DNA from: Polyangiaceae bacterium
Lineage (GTDB): Bacteria; Myxococcota_A; Polyangia; Polyangiales; Polyangiaceae
Reading direction: 5' to 3'
NCBI GenBank assembly: GCA_016719945.1
Contig: JADJYE010000033.1
Location: 62,001-126,000, forward strand
Length of the DNA: 64,000 nt
In this document: piece after piece, positions 1-12,074 of the stretch
How the letters are laid out: every line of letters begins with the position of its first letter
Position numbering within the stretch: position 1 is the first letter of the stretch
The notes under the pieces: model-generated
The model's input: only the letters and a program-made list of their open reading frames with translations
Database searches by the model: none
What the model was told of the DNA's origin: nothing
Position numbers and translations under genes: made by a program

Positions 1-2
1 AC

Positions 3-488
3 TGCGGCCAATGCGAGTCGTGTGGCAACGGCGTCTGCAACCCGAACAACGAGAACTGCTTCCAGTGCCCGGAGGACTGCGGCGCCTGCCCGGACTGCGG
101 CAACGGCCTGTGCCAGTCCCCCGAGACCTGCGCCTCGTGCCAGACCGACTGCGGCGTCTGCTCGGTTTGCCCCAACAACGTCTGCGAAGACTTCGAGACC
201 TGCGCGATCTGCCCGCAAGACTGCGGCCAGTGCGAGCCCATCGGCTGCCTCGAGATCGTGACCTGCGCCTTCAGCTGCATCGATCTCGAGCAGAACCCGC
301 CCGACTTCAGCATCACGTGCGTCGCCAACTGCGTCGCGCTCGGCTGCGCCGACGTGCAGTTCTTCGTCGATCAGGTGCTCAACTGCGCGGTCGACAACCT
401 CCCGACCTGCGGCGGGGACTTCGGCTGCATCCAGACCGAGTGCGGCGAAGAGTTCTCTGCGTGCTTGAACGCGAACTGCTCGCAGTAG
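3..488 (+). CDS. Cys-rich repeat protein, C-terminal part
   Basis: Only the last 161 codons are inside the window; the frame is open to the left edge, so the start lies outside. The first ~80 residues are three copies of a ~25-residue repeat of the form CGNGxC, ExC, CPxDCG, a pattern common in exported myxobacterial proteins. The last ~75 residues lack the repeat but keep regularly spaced cysteines (about ten), ending in ANCSQ. Cysteine density suggests a disulfide-bonded secreted or surface protein. The next gene starts 10 bp after this stop. Function is not recognisable. Codon position 3 is GC-rich, as in the neighbours. Confidence 0.8.
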   Translation, partial: CGQCESCGNGVCNPNNENCFQCPEDCGACPDCGNGLCQSPETCASCQTDCGVCSVCPNNVCEDFETCAICPQDCGQCEPIGCLEIVTCAFSCIDLEQNPPDFSITCVANCVALGCADVQFFVDQVLNCAVDNLPTCGGDFGCIQTECGEEFSACLNANCSQ

Positions 489-497
489 CCCCGCCTC

Positions 498-2432
<1,935 letters not shown>

Positions 2433-2474
2433 GGCGCCCACCGCGCGCGCCTTGTCTGTGGCGGGGCTCGACGA

Positions 2475-2798
2475 TCAGCCGCAGAACGTGTTGTCTGGGT
2501 TGGCAACGCACGCCTCGGCGACACACTCCAGGTAAGCCGCCACGTCCTCGTCGCAGCTCTCGTCGGGCGCGCAGACGTCATCGAAGCCGGCCTGGCAGCC
2601 GACGGCGTCTTCATAGAGCGACAGGCAGTCGAGCGACTCGACCCCCTCCTTCACGGATTCGCAGGCCTGCTCGCAGTTGGTGGCCACGTCCGCCTCGGGA
2701 CACTCCTTCGCGTCCTCGCAGAGCGAGACGCACGGGTTGCCACAACCAGCGAGCGAAAGAGCCGCGACCAACGTGAGGGAGAGCGCTCGCAGCGTCAT
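2475..2798 (-). CDS. Small Cys-rich lipoprotein
   Basis: A 107-residue protein with a classic lipoprotein signal: short basic N-terminus, hydrophobic core and lipobox LAGC at 16-19. The mature part is acidic and has about a dozen cysteines in CxxxC-like pairs, suggesting disulfides outside the cytoplasm. The ATG at 2798 is preceded by AGGTGA at good spacing. It converges with the ABC-F gene (42 bp between stops). The next gene on this strand (2991-3284) has the same design without obvious sequence identity, so the two may be distant paralogues. No function can be named. Confidence 0.8.
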   Translation of the reverse strand: MTLRALSLTLVAALSLAGCGNPCVSLCEDAKECPEADVATNCEQACESVKEGVESLDCLSLYEDAVGCQAGFDDVCAPDESCDEDVAAYLECVAEACVANPDNTFCG

Positions 2799-2990
2799 GG
2801 TTCACCTGTTTCCGAAGAGCTCGCGCGGACAAAGCAACGACAGCCAGATCCTATCTTCGATGAGCTTGCGCTCGGCGAAGAGAGAGCCCGGCTGCCGAAG
2901 GCCCTTCCCGGAGCGTACACGCGAGGTGAACGGCCCGGGAGGGGCACGCCAAGGTGGGAGCCATGAAAGGCAACCCTCCTCGGGGTCAAA

Positions 2991-3284
2991 TCAGATGCAG
3001 TCAGCGACGCACAGACCGTAGTCGAGGGCCGCGTCCGCGTCCGTGCCGTCGAGCGCCTCGCAAGGAGCCGCCGCCGCGCACGCCGCGCTGCACTCGAGCT
3101 GCGCCTGGAGCGCGTCGGTGCACTCGACCTCGGCGCCGTCGCCGCCGTCGGTGCCGGTGGGGATGCCACAGGCCTCGTACGCCGCAACGAAGTCCTCAGC
3201 AGCGGCTTCGCAAGGGTCGCCACAGCCCGCACCAAACGCACCGAGACCCACGACCAACGAAAGAACAACCATCTTACGAAGCAT
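2991..3284 (-). CDS. Small Cys-rich lipoprotein
   Basis: A 97-residue predicted lipoprotein: MLRK start, hydrophobic stretch and lipobox GAGC near residue 20, then a Cys-rich, Ala/Asp-rich mature domain with about ten cysteines. The frame stays open upstream, but the start is set at 3284 because GGAGG lies 6 bases before that ATG and the signal peptide begins there. It sits 192 bp upstream of the similar lipoprotein at 2475-2798 on the same strand; nothing recognisable lies between them. Predicted to be anchored at the periplasmic face of a membrane or at the surface. Function unknown. Confidence 0.8.
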   Translation of the reverse strand: MLRKMVVLSLVVGLGAFGAGCGDPCEAAAEDFVAAYEACGIPTGTDGGDGAEVECTDALQAQLECSAACAAAAPCEALDGTDADAALDYGLCVADCI

Positions 3285-3370
3285 TTCGACCTCCAAAAAT
3301 TGTCTTACTCGTTCAGAACCGCTGCGCAGCGCAGCATATACACCAAAGCTGCGCGACAACCAAAACCTTG

Positions 3371-4162
<792 letters not shown>

Positions 4163-4343
4163 ACGGGGCGCCTAACTAGCACGAAAAGAAGGAGGGGAAA
4201 GCGTTTGTCGCCTACATCGGCGGCGGCACCACGGTCAGACGCAGAGCCGGGTCCGATCGGCTCATTCGGGCGTAGAAAAAAGCGTGCTCTTCACAGCTGC
4301 GCAGTCTCTCGCGCAGCCTTCTGCGCAGCCTCGACGTGTGACG

Positions 4344-5489
4344 TCACGGCGCGTCGGTCGGCGGGTGAACCACCTGCACGAGCCCCTCGAGCCGCTTCGA
4401 GATCCACACCTTGTTCGAGGCGTCGACGATGACCGCCCCCGCGCCGTCGATCGACTCGACGAAGGCGAGGCCCTTCTCGGGCCCGAGGATGAACACGGCG
4501 TCGTCGATCGCGTCGGCGGTGAAGGCGTCCTTCGCCCACACGGTCACGCTGCGGCTGGCGGTCGCGGGGTAGCCGGTCCGCGGATCGATGATGTGGTGGT
4601 AGCGCTTGCCGTCGAGCACGAAGGCGCGCTCGTAGTCGCCCGCTGTGGAGAACGCGTGGTCCTCCACGGCCATCAGCGCGAACGAGTCGTCGGGCCCGCT
4701 CCTCGGGTCGCGCACACCCACGCGAAACGGCTTGCCGTCCGGCTTCTTGCCGCGGACGAACAGGTCCCCGCCGGCCTGGATGAAGTACCCCTTCACCCCC
4801 GCGCCCTCGAGCGCGCGGGCCGCCGCGTCGACCGCGTAGCCCTTGGCGATGCCTCCGAGGTTGATGCGCGTCTCGGGCTTCTTCAGCTTCACGGTGGAGG
4901 CCTTCGCGTCGACCTCGATCTGCTTGTAGTCGATCTTCTTGCGAGCCTTCTCGATCACGTCCTTCGCGGGGACCTTCGGCTCGGCGCCCTCGTCGAACTT
5001 CCACACGCCCTTCATCGACTCGAAGGTGATGTCGAAGAGCCCGCCTGATTGCTCCGCGATCCACAGGCTCTTCTCGATCACGGCGAGCGCCTCTGGGCCG
5101 ACGGTCACCGCGCTCTTGCCCGCAGCTGCGTTGATCTTCGAGACCTCCGAGGTCTCGATCCACGTGCTCATCAGCTGCTCGATGCGCTGGATCTCACGGA
5201 AGGCGTGGCTCACGGCCTTCGAGGTCGGCTCGTCGCCGAGCTCGGGGCTCGTGTAGGCGACGATGACGACGCGCGTGCCCATCGCCTTCTGCTCGACGGA
5301 GACCTTCTTCGGGACGAACGCGCCCGAGGCGTCCGCCGAGCCGACCGCTTCGATCCGCGGGTCGCTCGAGGGCGAGGTCGCGCTATCGTGCGCGTCGGGG
5401 TTGTTGACCCGGCGAGGCGGCGGCTCGGTGCACGCGAGCAGCCAAGCCAAGCCGAAGGTCAGGCTCCAGCGTCGTTGGGCAGCGCTCAT
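4344..5489 (-). CDS. apbE: FAD:protein FMN transferase lipoprotein (ApbE)
   Basis: A 381-residue ApbE-family protein that covalently attaches FMN to threonines of exported or membrane flavoproteins such as RnfG/NqrC subunits. It has a signal peptide with lipobox LLAC (Cys20), consistent with periplasmic anchoring. Family motifs are present: KAMGT near 68-72, GGIAKGYAVD (212-221), the HHIIDPRTGYP segment (298-308) and DAFTADA (321-327), whose Thr/Asp region binds Mg-FAD. The frame remains open far upstream, but the ATG at 5489 begins the signal peptide. No Rnf/Nqr target gene lies nearby. The gene to its left side (5556 onward) is divergent. Confidence 0.93.
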   Translation of the reverse strand: MSAAQRRWSLTFGLAWLLACTEPPPRRVNNPDAHDSATSPSSDPRIEAVGSADASGAFVPKKVSVEQKAMGTRVVIVAYTSPELGDEPTSKAVSHAFREIQRIEQLMSTWIETSEVSKINAAAGKSAVTVGPEALAVIEKSLWIAEQSGGLFDITFESMKGVWKFDEGAEPKVPAKDVIEKARKKIDYKQIEVDAKASTVKLKKPETRINLGGIAKGYAVDAAARALEGAGVKGYFIQAGGDLFVRGKKPDGKPFRVGVRDPRSGPDDSFALMAVEDHAFSTAGDYERAFVLDGKRYHHIIDPRTGYPATASRSVTVWAKDAFTADAIDDAVFILGPEKGLAFVESIDGAGAVIVDASNKVWISKRLEGLVQVVHPPTDAP

Positions 5490-5555
5490 CGAGGTAGAAC
5501 CTAGCACCGTCGCGCGGCCGCCTGGCACGGCAGTCGCAAGTCCGAGGGGACGAAC

Positions 5556-6719
5556 ATGCCGCGAGCTTCGAACCGACCTCTCAGCGCCCTCGCCGCGTGC
5601 ACGGCGCTGCTCACCTCGCTGTGGGCGGCGGGCGCAGGGGCACAGCCGGCCCCCGCGCCCAGCCCGCCCGCCGAGGGCGCGCCCGTGATCCAGCCGGCTC
5701 CTCCGGCACAGCCCGACACAGCCCCTCTGCCCGCCCCGGCCCCCATGATCCCCGAGGGCCCACCTCCCCCCGAGACCCCGCCACCCCCTCCGCTCGCGCC
5801 CGAGCCCCAGCCGCCCGTCGCCCCTCCACAGGCGCCGTTGCCGCAGGTCTTCGCCTATCCGCCCGACTTCGGCGGGCGGCCCAAGCTCGACCTGCTGATG
5901 CCCTTCGCGAGCACCTCGCTCGCGCTGGGCGGCGTGCTCGTGCTGGGCGGCGTAATCCAGCAGGCGAGCTCCGCCCCCGAGGAGTACTGCGGGCTCTCGG
6001 GCTGCGTCGAGCGCCCGAACCGACTCCCGGTGAACATCATGGGCAACCTCGTCGGCGCCGGGACCGGGCTCGCCGTCGTCGGCGCGGTCGGCCTGCTCGA
6101 GTGGGGCATCGACACCCCCAAGGGCGACGAGTACCGCAAGAACGTGCCGATGATGCTCTCGGGCTTCACCGCGACAGCGATGTCGGGGGCGAGCCTCGGC
6201 CTCGCGATCGGCAACGGGCTGACGTACGGCAACGACGGGGCGAACTTCGAGACGGGCTGGCCGTTCTTCCTCTCGTCCGCGGTGCTCGCCGGGGTGGGCA
6301 TCCCGCTGTGGGCGATCGGCGCGCGCAAGAGCACGCCGGCGAAGGACGAAGAGCGCCGCGTCGCGAAGAGCCTGGAGAACGACCTGCTCGACGCATCGGG
6401 CAAGCCGAAGATCCGCTCGCGCGGGATGATGATCGCCGGCAGCATCCTCACCGCGCTCGGGGGCACCACGATGATCGCGGGGACCGGCGTGATGCTCTGG
6501 GATGTCACCAGCGACTACGGCGGCGGCTACGTCGCCCTGCTGATCGGCGCGCCGATGATCGGCGGCGGCGCCATCTTCTCGTCGATCGGCATCCCGCTGC
6601 TGGTCGTGGGCACGCGGCCGAGGCGACCCAAGCCCGCGGCCGACGCCGCCTTCGACCCTGCGCTCCCCGAGATCAACGCTGGCCCGACGTCGGTCCAAGC
6701 CACCTGGAGGTTCGAATGA
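5556..6719 (+). CDS. Proline-rich exported membrane protein
   Basis: A 387-residue protein with a signal peptide (AGAGA-Q near 27-29), then ~70 residues extremely rich in Pro and Ala, then a domain with several Gly/Ala-rich hydrophobic segments that may be membrane helices (roughly 118-140, 166-185, 205-225, 236-255, 295-318, 325-350). The Pro-rich part resembles a periplasm- or wall-spanning linker. The stop overlaps the next start (ATGA), so it is translationally coupled to the lipoprotein at 6716. Architectures of this kind are common in Polyangiales but not functionally described, to my knowledge. Confidence 0.82.
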   Translation: MPRASNRPLSALAACTALLTSLWAAGAGAQPAPAPSPPAEGAPVIQPAPPAQPDTAPLPAPAPMIPEGPPPPETPPPPPLAPEPQPPVAPPQAPLPQVFAYPPDFGGRPKLDLLMPFASTSLALGGVLVLGGVIQQASSAPEEYCGLSGCVERPNRLPVNIMGNLVGAGTGLAVVGAVGLLEWGIDTPKGDEYRKNVPMMLSGFTATAMSGASLGLAIGNGLTYGNDGANFETGWPFFLSSAVLAGVGIPLWAIGARKSTPAKDEERRVAKSLENDLLDASGKPKIRSRGMMIAGSILTALGGTTMIAGTGVMLWDVTSDYGGGYVALLIGAPMIGGGAIFSSIGIPLLVVGTRPRRPKPAADAAFDPALPEINAGPTSVQATWRFE

Positions 6720-8347
6720 GGCGGCTTCGTCTCGCCCTGCTCCCGCTGCTGTCGATCGCGTCCGCTTGCGTCGACGACTCGTACGGCTACGCCAGCGGGT
6801 TCCTCGACACCACGCAGACCGCCGTGACCTTCACGCTCCGCGGCGACGACCCGGTCATGCGCATCGACGCGCTGATCTTCATCGACGCGTACGGTGAGGG
6901 CGAGATCCAGATCGACAGCGCCAAGGTCACCGCGCTGGTGGACGGCGAGACCACCGTCTACGAAAACCCCGAGATCGAGTCCGAAGACTTCCCGCTCGCG
7001 GCGAGCGATTTCGAGTCCAGCTTGGCGCGCCTCGTCCTCGAGGTCCCGAGCCCCGTCACCGACTCCGACACGTTCGACGGGTTCTGCCGGGTCACCGCGC
7101 GCACCGTGACGCTCGACATCAACTTCTACGCGCCGCAGAACGACAACGGCACCGGCGATCCTCCGCTGTTCACTGCGACCGGCACGCTCCCGCTCGTGCC
7201 CGGCGGCACCCCACCGGCGATCGACACCTTCGCGTCGAGCGGCCCGATGAAGATCCCGTCACAGTTCTTGGGCATCGAGCAGAAGCTCCGCCTCGAGCCC
7301 CTCGCCGCCGACGAGGCGATGCTCATCGTGCAGAGCTCGACCCCCGACGTCGGCAACTTCATCGCGGGCAGCTACACCTTCTATCTCGCCGACAGCGACA
7401 GCGTCGGCGCGTTCACGACCGACGGCGGCAACTTCTTTCAGATGCCGCGCGTCAGCCCCACGCCGGACGGCGGCACGCTGATCGGCGGTCGCGGCGGGCT
7501 GCAGGTCGTCAACCTGGTCTCCGTCGACGCGAGCGGCATCCCCCAGCTGTACGGCTACCTCGAGGTCGACGCGTCGGCGGCCCCCGAATACGAGGCCCTC
7601 AGCGTGGCCGCGATCGGTCGCTCCGAGACCGGCCACACCCTCGCGGTCCAGTCCGCGTACCCGCTGCTCGGCCCCGAGGGCGCGGTGGCTCCGCTCGGTG
7701 ACAAGTACTACGGCTCGTTCCTCGTCGAGGTGGGTCCTGACCTCACGGTGTCGAGCGTCGAGGCGCGTGACCGCGACGTCGTCTTCATCGAGCGCTTCGA
7801 GGACGGCTCGAGGCTGATCGCGACCACCGATCTCCCCCCGCGTGAGGCGAGCCCCACGCTGCGGATCGAGCGCTTCGATCCCGCGGGAGATCCCGTCTTT
7901 TCCCACGAAGAGCCCGCGCTGGTGTTCGAGCCGGTGATCCGCCCGCTGTCAGACGGCGGCGTCCTCTTCGCGTACGAAGAAGAGCAGCCCGGAGGGCGGG
8001 TCGAGGTCGTGCGCCTCGCGGCCGACGGGTCCGAGGTGTTCCGCTGGGTCGGGGTAGGGTTCGATCCCTCGGTCGCCGCCAAGCCCGACGGCGGCGCCTA
8101 CGTCACCATGGTCGGTAGCGTGCCCGGCATCGACGCGCCCGCGCGCTCCCTCCCGCTGCTGCTCGAGCTGTCGGCCGAGGGCGAGGTCACCCGCGGCGCG
8201 CAGCTCGCGTGCGGCGGCTCGGCCTCGATCACCAGCACCCCAGACGGCACGGCCCTGCTGGCCGGCGCCTTCCTCGAGAACATGACGATCGGGGGCACGG
8301 TGATGAGCTCGGTCCCGGGCGACATCATCGTCGCGCCGGTGGAGTAG
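6716..8347 (+). CDS. Secreted lipoprotein with propeller-like repeats
   Basis: A 543-residue predicted lipoprotein. The ATG overlaps the previous stop (ATGA); the lipobox is ASAC (Cys ~18). After an N-terminal beta-rich domain (~25-190), the C-terminal ~350 residues contain recurring blades with phrases such as PTPDGGTLIGG, PLSDGGVLFAYE, AKPDGGAYVTM and STPDGTALLAG, about 50-60 residues apart, which is typical of a beta-propeller. It probably works with the coupled Pro-rich membrane protein at the cell surface. No catalytic motif is visible, so the role is unknown. Confidence 0.82.
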   Translation: MRRLRLALLPLLSIASACVDDSYGYASGFLDTTQTAVTFTLRGDDPVMRIDALIFIDAYGEGEIQIDSAKVTALVDGETTVYENPEIESEDFPLAASDFESSLARLVLEVPSPVTDSDTFDGFCRVTARTVTLDINFYAPQNDNGTGDPPLFTATGTLPLVPGGTPPAIDTFASSGPMKIPSQFLGIEQKLRLEPLAADEAMLIVQSSTPDVGNFIAGSYTFYLADSDSVGAFTTDGGNFFQMPRVSPTPDGGTLIGGRGGLQVVNLVSVDASGIPQLYGYLEVDASAAPEYEALSVAAIGRSETGHTLAVQSAYPLLGPEGAVAPLGDKYYGSFLVEVGPDLTVSSVEARDRDVVFIERFEDGSRLIATTDLPPREASPTLRIERFDPAGDPVFSHEEPALVFEPVIRPLSDGGVLFAYEEEQPGGRVEVVRLAADGSEVFRWVGVGFDPSVAAKPDGGAYVTMVGSVPGIDAPARSLPLLLELSAEGEVTRGAQLACGGSASITSTPDGTALLAGAFLENMTIGGTVMSSVPGDIIVAPVE

Positions 8348-8372
8348 ACCCGGTGATACCCTCGGCGCGGTC

Positions 8373-9554
8373 ATGCCGATCGACGCCTCTCGCATCGACC
8401 GCGACGTCGTCGCGCTCGCCCCCGAGCTCACCGATCTCGCGAAGAAGATCCACGATCACCCCGAGCTGCGCTTCCAGGAGCACCGCGCCTGCGCGTGGCT
8501 CAGCGAGGCCATCGAGAAGGCGGGCGTCGCCGTCGAGCGCGGCGCCGGCGGCCTGCCGACGGCCTTCCGCGCCCGCATCGGCAAGGGCTCGGGCCCTCGG
8601 GTCGCGGTGCTCGCGGAGTACGACGCGCTGCCCGAGATCGGGCACGCCTGCGGCCACAACCTGATCGCCGCCGGCGCCGTCGGGGCCTTCCTCGCGCTCG
8701 CCCGCCAGGCGTCCGAGATCGTTGGCTCGGTCGAGATCGTCGGCACCCCCGCGGAGGAGGGCGGGGGAGGGAAGATCAAGCTGCTCGAGGCCGGGGTGTT
8801 CGAAGGCCTCGACGCCGCGATGATGTTCCACCCCTTCGATCGCGATCTGCTCACCCACCCGACGCTCGCGAACACCTACCTCGATCTCAAGTTCCGCGGC
8901 ACGCCTTCGCACGCGGCGCTCGCGCCGTGGGAGGGCGCGAGCGCGCTCACCGCCTGCCTCGAGACCTTCCGCCTCGTCGACTCTCAACGCGTCCACTTCA
9001 GGGACGGCGTGCGGGTGCACGGGTACGTCACCAACGGCGGTCAGGCCGTCAACATCATCCCCGAGCGGGCTGCGTGCGAGTTCTCGGTGCGCGCGTTCGA
9101 CGTCGCGGAGCTCGAGCGGGTCGCGGCCATCGTGTCGCGCTGCGCGCGCGGCGCCGCGCTCGCCTGCGGCGTCGAGGTCGACATCGACGTGCGCCGCGGG
9201 TACCGCGACATGCGCAACAACCTGGCGCTCGCGCGCCGCTTCGGCGCCCATTTCGCAGGCCTCGGCCGCAAGGCGCGCGAGGTCGATCCCAGCATCGGCA
9301 CCGGGTCGACCGACATGGGAGACGTCTCGCACGCCGTCCCCTCCATCCACCCCTGGGTCGCGATCTGCGACGAGGGACAGACGACCTGCCACCAGCACGC
9401 GTTCGCCGAGTGCGCCGCCTCCGCGCGCGGCATGGAGGCCATGCTCGCCGCCGCCAAGGCGATGGCGAGGCTCGCCCGCGACGTCCTGGAGGACGACGAG
9501 CTGCGCGCGGCGACGCGCGCCGAGTTCGAGGCTTCCCGCGGCCCGCGGCCGTAG
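8373..9554 (+). CDS. M20-family amidohydrolase (M20D / AbgB-like)
   Basis: A 393-residue metallohydrolase of the M20D type, which cleaves N-acyl amino acids or p-aminobenzoyl-glutamate-like amides. Metal-binding motifs are in order: AEYDALPEIGHACGHN (81-96, Cys93 and His95), TPAEEGGGGK (~126-136), FHP (~154), and a C-terminal STDMGDVSH followed by IHPW. The lid/dimerisation domain lies between ~170 and 290. There is no signal peptide, so it is cytoplasmic. It follows the propeller lipoprotein by 25 bp and could be co-transcribed, but nothing links their functions. Substrate is not predictable from sequence alone. Confidence 0.9.
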   Translation: MPIDASRIDRDVVALAPELTDLAKKIHDHPELRFQEHRACAWLSEAIEKAGVAVERGAGGLPTAFRARIGKGSGPRVAVLAEYDALPEIGHACGHNLIAAGAVGAFLALARQASEIVGSVEIVGTPAEEGGGGKIKLLEAGVFEGLDAAMMFHPFDRDLLTHPTLANTYLDLKFRGTPSHAALAPWEGASALTACLETFRLVDSQRVHFRDGVRVHGYVTNGGQAVNIIPERAACEFSVRAFDVAELERVAAIVSRCARGAALACGVEVDIDVRRGYRDMRNNLALARRFGAHFAGLGRKAREVDPSIGTGSTDMGDVSHAVPSIHPWVAICDEGQTTCHQHAFAECAASARGMEAMLAAAKAMARLARDVLEDDELRAATRAEFEASRGPRP

Positions 9555-9585
9555 CGGCCTCGGCCTGCGCAGCGTAAAGGGGGGG

Positions 9586-11302
9586 GTGAACGTGGCAACG
9601 GCCGAGCCGGAAGGGGAGAAGAAGCCGACGCGCAACGGGAGCGCGACGCTGTCTCCTTCCATCATCGGCTTCGGCGTCGTGCCAGGCACCCCGGAGGAGG
9701 CGCGGTCCCACGTCCAGCAGCGGATCCGCGCGTACGTCGGGCTGTACGCCGCGCTGTGGGCGGGGATGTTCGTCGCGCAGCTCGGCGCGCGGTTGGTCGC
9801 CGGACCGAACCTGCTGCGTAACTCCACCTCGCCCGCGGTCGCCTGGGTGCACATCGGCTGCGTCGTCGCCATCGTCGGCCTGTACCTCGGCCTGCGCACG
9901 AGGGAGCTGAGCCTGCGCGCGCTCGACATCTTCGACGCCACGGCCACCAAGACCCAGGTCGCGGCCCTCGCGGCGATGCTCTACCTGGGCGGCGAGCCCA
10001 AGTACCGCACCGAGCTGGTCATCATGCTCGCGCTCACCAACGTGCTCGCCGGGCGCGCCGCGCTCGTCCCGTGCACCGCCGGCCGCACCGCGTTCTTCGG
10101 CGTGTTCGCCGTCGCGCCGATGCCGATCGTGACCTACCTCGTGTACTCGACGAAGCCGGTCCCCGACGAGTTCCCGTCCGCGCTGGGGGTGGCGGTGTTC
10201 GCGGGCATCTGGGGCGCCCTCGCGACGCTGCTCTCGGTCGCCGTCACGCAGATCATCTACGGCCTCGAGCGCAAGGTGAAGGAGGCCGGCCAGCTCGGTC
10301 CTTACACGCTCGAGTCGAAGCTCGGCTCGGGGGGGATGGGCATCGTCTACCTCGCTCGACACGCCCTCTTGCGCCGGCCGACCGCCGTGAAGCTCTTGCC
10401 GCCCGGCAAGGCGGGGCGGACGCGATCAAGCGCTTCGAGCGGGAGGTGCAGCTCACCAGCCAGCTGACGCACCCCAACGTCGTCGCCATCTACGACTACG
10501 GCCGCACCCCGACGGCGTCTTCTATTACGCGATGGAGTACCTGGAGGGCACCGACCTCGACAAGCTGGTGAAGGACCACGGCGCCCTCCCGCCGGCGCGC
10601 GTCCGCCACATCTTGCGGCAGGCGGCCGACGCGCTCGCCGAGGCCCACGCGATCAAGCTGATTCACCGCGATATCAAGCCCGCGAACATCCTGCTCATGT
10701 CGAAGGGGCGCCAGCACGATCAGGTCAAGGTTTGCGACTTCGGCCTGGTGAAGGAGCTGCGCCCCGACAACAACGCGCCCTCGCTCTCGAACGTCGCCAC
10801 GCTGATCGGTACGCCGCTCTACATCTCCCCCGAGAGCATCACCGACCCACGCAAGGTCGATCATCGGAGCGACCTCTACGCCCTGGGGGCCGTCGCGTAT
10901 TTCCTGCTCACCGGGACGACCGCCGTGAAGGGCCGAGGCCTGGTCGAGGTCTGCGCCTGGCACATGTACGAGAAGCCCGAGCCGCCGAGCGCGCGCGTCA
11001 AGACGCCGATCCCAGCGTCCCTCGAGCAGCTCGTCCTCAAGTGCCTCGAGAAGGACCCCGCCAAGCGTCCCCAGAGCGCCGCCGAGCTCGTCGAGGCCCT
11101 CGACGCCGCCACCGATATCCCCCCGTGGACCGCAGCCGACGCGCGCGCCGCGTGGAGCCGCGAGCCGAAGGCATCGGCCAACGCCGCAGGCTCTGCCGCG
11201 GGCTCGGCAGGCGAGGCCGACCTGGCCGAGGGAGAGCGCCCGTCCGACGACTCCGCCGTCCCGGCCAGCCGCGCCATCCCCGTCGACATGCACAATCGTT
11301 GA
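9586..11302 (+). CDS. Membrane Ser/Thr protein kinase, two frameshifts
   Basis: An N-terminal region with about five or six hydrophobic segments (residues ~45-225) precedes a Hanks-type kinase domain, the reverse of the usual order. Kinase motifs: GSGGMGIVYLARH (P-loop), AVKLL, HRDIKPANILL, VCDFGLVK, GTPLYISPE and DLYALGAVAYFLLTG, then an Ala/Ser-rich tail. The frame breaks twice: at the G run 10413-10416 and at the C run 10507-10510. Adding one base at each restores a continuous ~572-residue protein (first KAGADAIKRF, then RTPDGVFYYAMEYL). Start is GTG at 9586 after an AAGG/G-rich stretch. Either a consensus error or a recent loss of function; the rest is intact. Confidence 0.85.
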
Positions 11303-11308
11303 TTTTTT

Positions 11309-11539
11309 CCGCGCGCCCGCTGGCGCGGGGCCCTTCGGTTTGCTTGCGCGCCCTGCGGGCGCACGCAAACCGGCGCGGGGAGTCGCGTGGGGCCCTCCCC
11401 ACGCGAAGAGGATTCTTCCCGCGCGCCCGCTGGCGCGGGGCCCTTCGGTTTGCTTGCGCGCCCTGCGGGCGCACGCAAACCGGCGCGGGGAGTCGCGTGG
11501 GGCCCTCCCCACGCGAAGAGGATTCTTCCCGCGCGCCCG
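11309..11539. repeat. Tandem 110-bp hairpin repeat, 2.1 copies
   Basis: Two identical 110-bp copies (11309-11418 and 11419-11528) plus an 11-bp partial third. Each contains a long imperfect hairpin with arms GGTTTGC (11337-11343) and GCAAACC (11365-11371), extended inward after one mismatch, and a flank CCCGCTGGCGCGGGGCCCTTC. Read on the minus strand the order is hairpin, GAAGGG, CCCCGCGCCAGCGGG. The same order with a different stem occurs at 51015-51159. The repeat fills most of the gap between the kinase and the parvulin lipoprotein. It is open in several frames, but codon use is poor and I do not call it coding. Confidence 0.9.
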
Positions 11540-11561
11540 GTGCGCTACAGACCTCGCGGTC

Positions 11562-12050
11562 ATGCGCCGCCTCGCTCTGCCGCTGCTCGTCGCCCTCGCC
11601 TCGTGCACCACCGTCACGAGCAGCCCGTCGTGGGTCGGTGGCACGCTCGCCGAGGGCGCGCCTGCCCGCATCGAGAAGGAGGAGGCCGAGCTCAAGCGCG
11701 AGACCGAGTCCATCCTGAAGGAGCCGAAGACGATCGGCGCCAAGCACATCCTCGTGATGCACAACGACTCGGAGCGAAAGCCGCCCACGGTCAACCGCAC
11801 CAAGGCCGAGGCCAAGAAGCGCGCCGAAGAGGCGCAGGCCAAGGCCAAGGCCGGCGAGCCGTTCGACAAGCTGGTCATGCAATACAGCGACGAGCCGGGC
11901 GCCTCCGAGCGCGCCGGCGATCTCGGCGTGTTCGAGAAGAAGGTGATGGTGAAGACCTTCTCCGACGCCGCCTTCAAGCTCAAGGTCGGTGACGTGAGCG
12001 AGGTCGTGGAGACCCCGTTCGGCTTTCACGTCATCATGCGCACCGAGTAG
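11562..12050 (+). CDS. Parvulin-type peptidyl-prolyl isomerase lipoprotein
   Basis: A 162-residue lipoprotein: signal with lipobox LASC (Cys ~15), an alpha-helical linker, then a parvulin (PpiC/SurA-like) domain over ~55-160. The signature GAKHILVMH, the loop GEPFDKLVMQYSDEPGASERAGDLG and the terminal PFGFHVIMRTE are all present. It should catalyse cis-trans isomerisation of prolyl bonds during folding of exported proteins at the membrane. The frame is open upstream through the hairpin repeat, but the ATG at 11562 starts the signal peptide. It converges with the DsbA-like gene 24 bp downstream. Confidence 0.9.
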   Translation: MRRLALPLLVALASCTTVTSSPSWVGGTLAEGAPARIEKEEAELKRETESILKEPKTIGAKHILVMHNDSERKPPTVNRTKAEAKKRAEEAQAKAKAGEPFDKLVMQYSDEPGASERAGDLGVFEKKVMVKTFSDAAFKLKVGDVSEVVETPFGFHVIMRTE

Positions 12051-12074
12051 GCAAGCGCGCCCCAGCGCTGCCGC

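Noticed and set aside
4338..4347. GTGACGTCAC palindrome near the apbE stop
   Set aside because: Overlaps the gene's stop codon and is not upstream of a start; probably chance.
11309..11539. CRISPR-like array
   Set aside because: Repeat copies are contiguous 110-bp units with no unique spacers and no cas genes nearby.
11340..11561. Repeat region read as coding extension of the parvulin gene
   Set aside because: The 110-bp repeats are open in several frames but the peptide is repeat-derived and the signal peptide starts at 11562.
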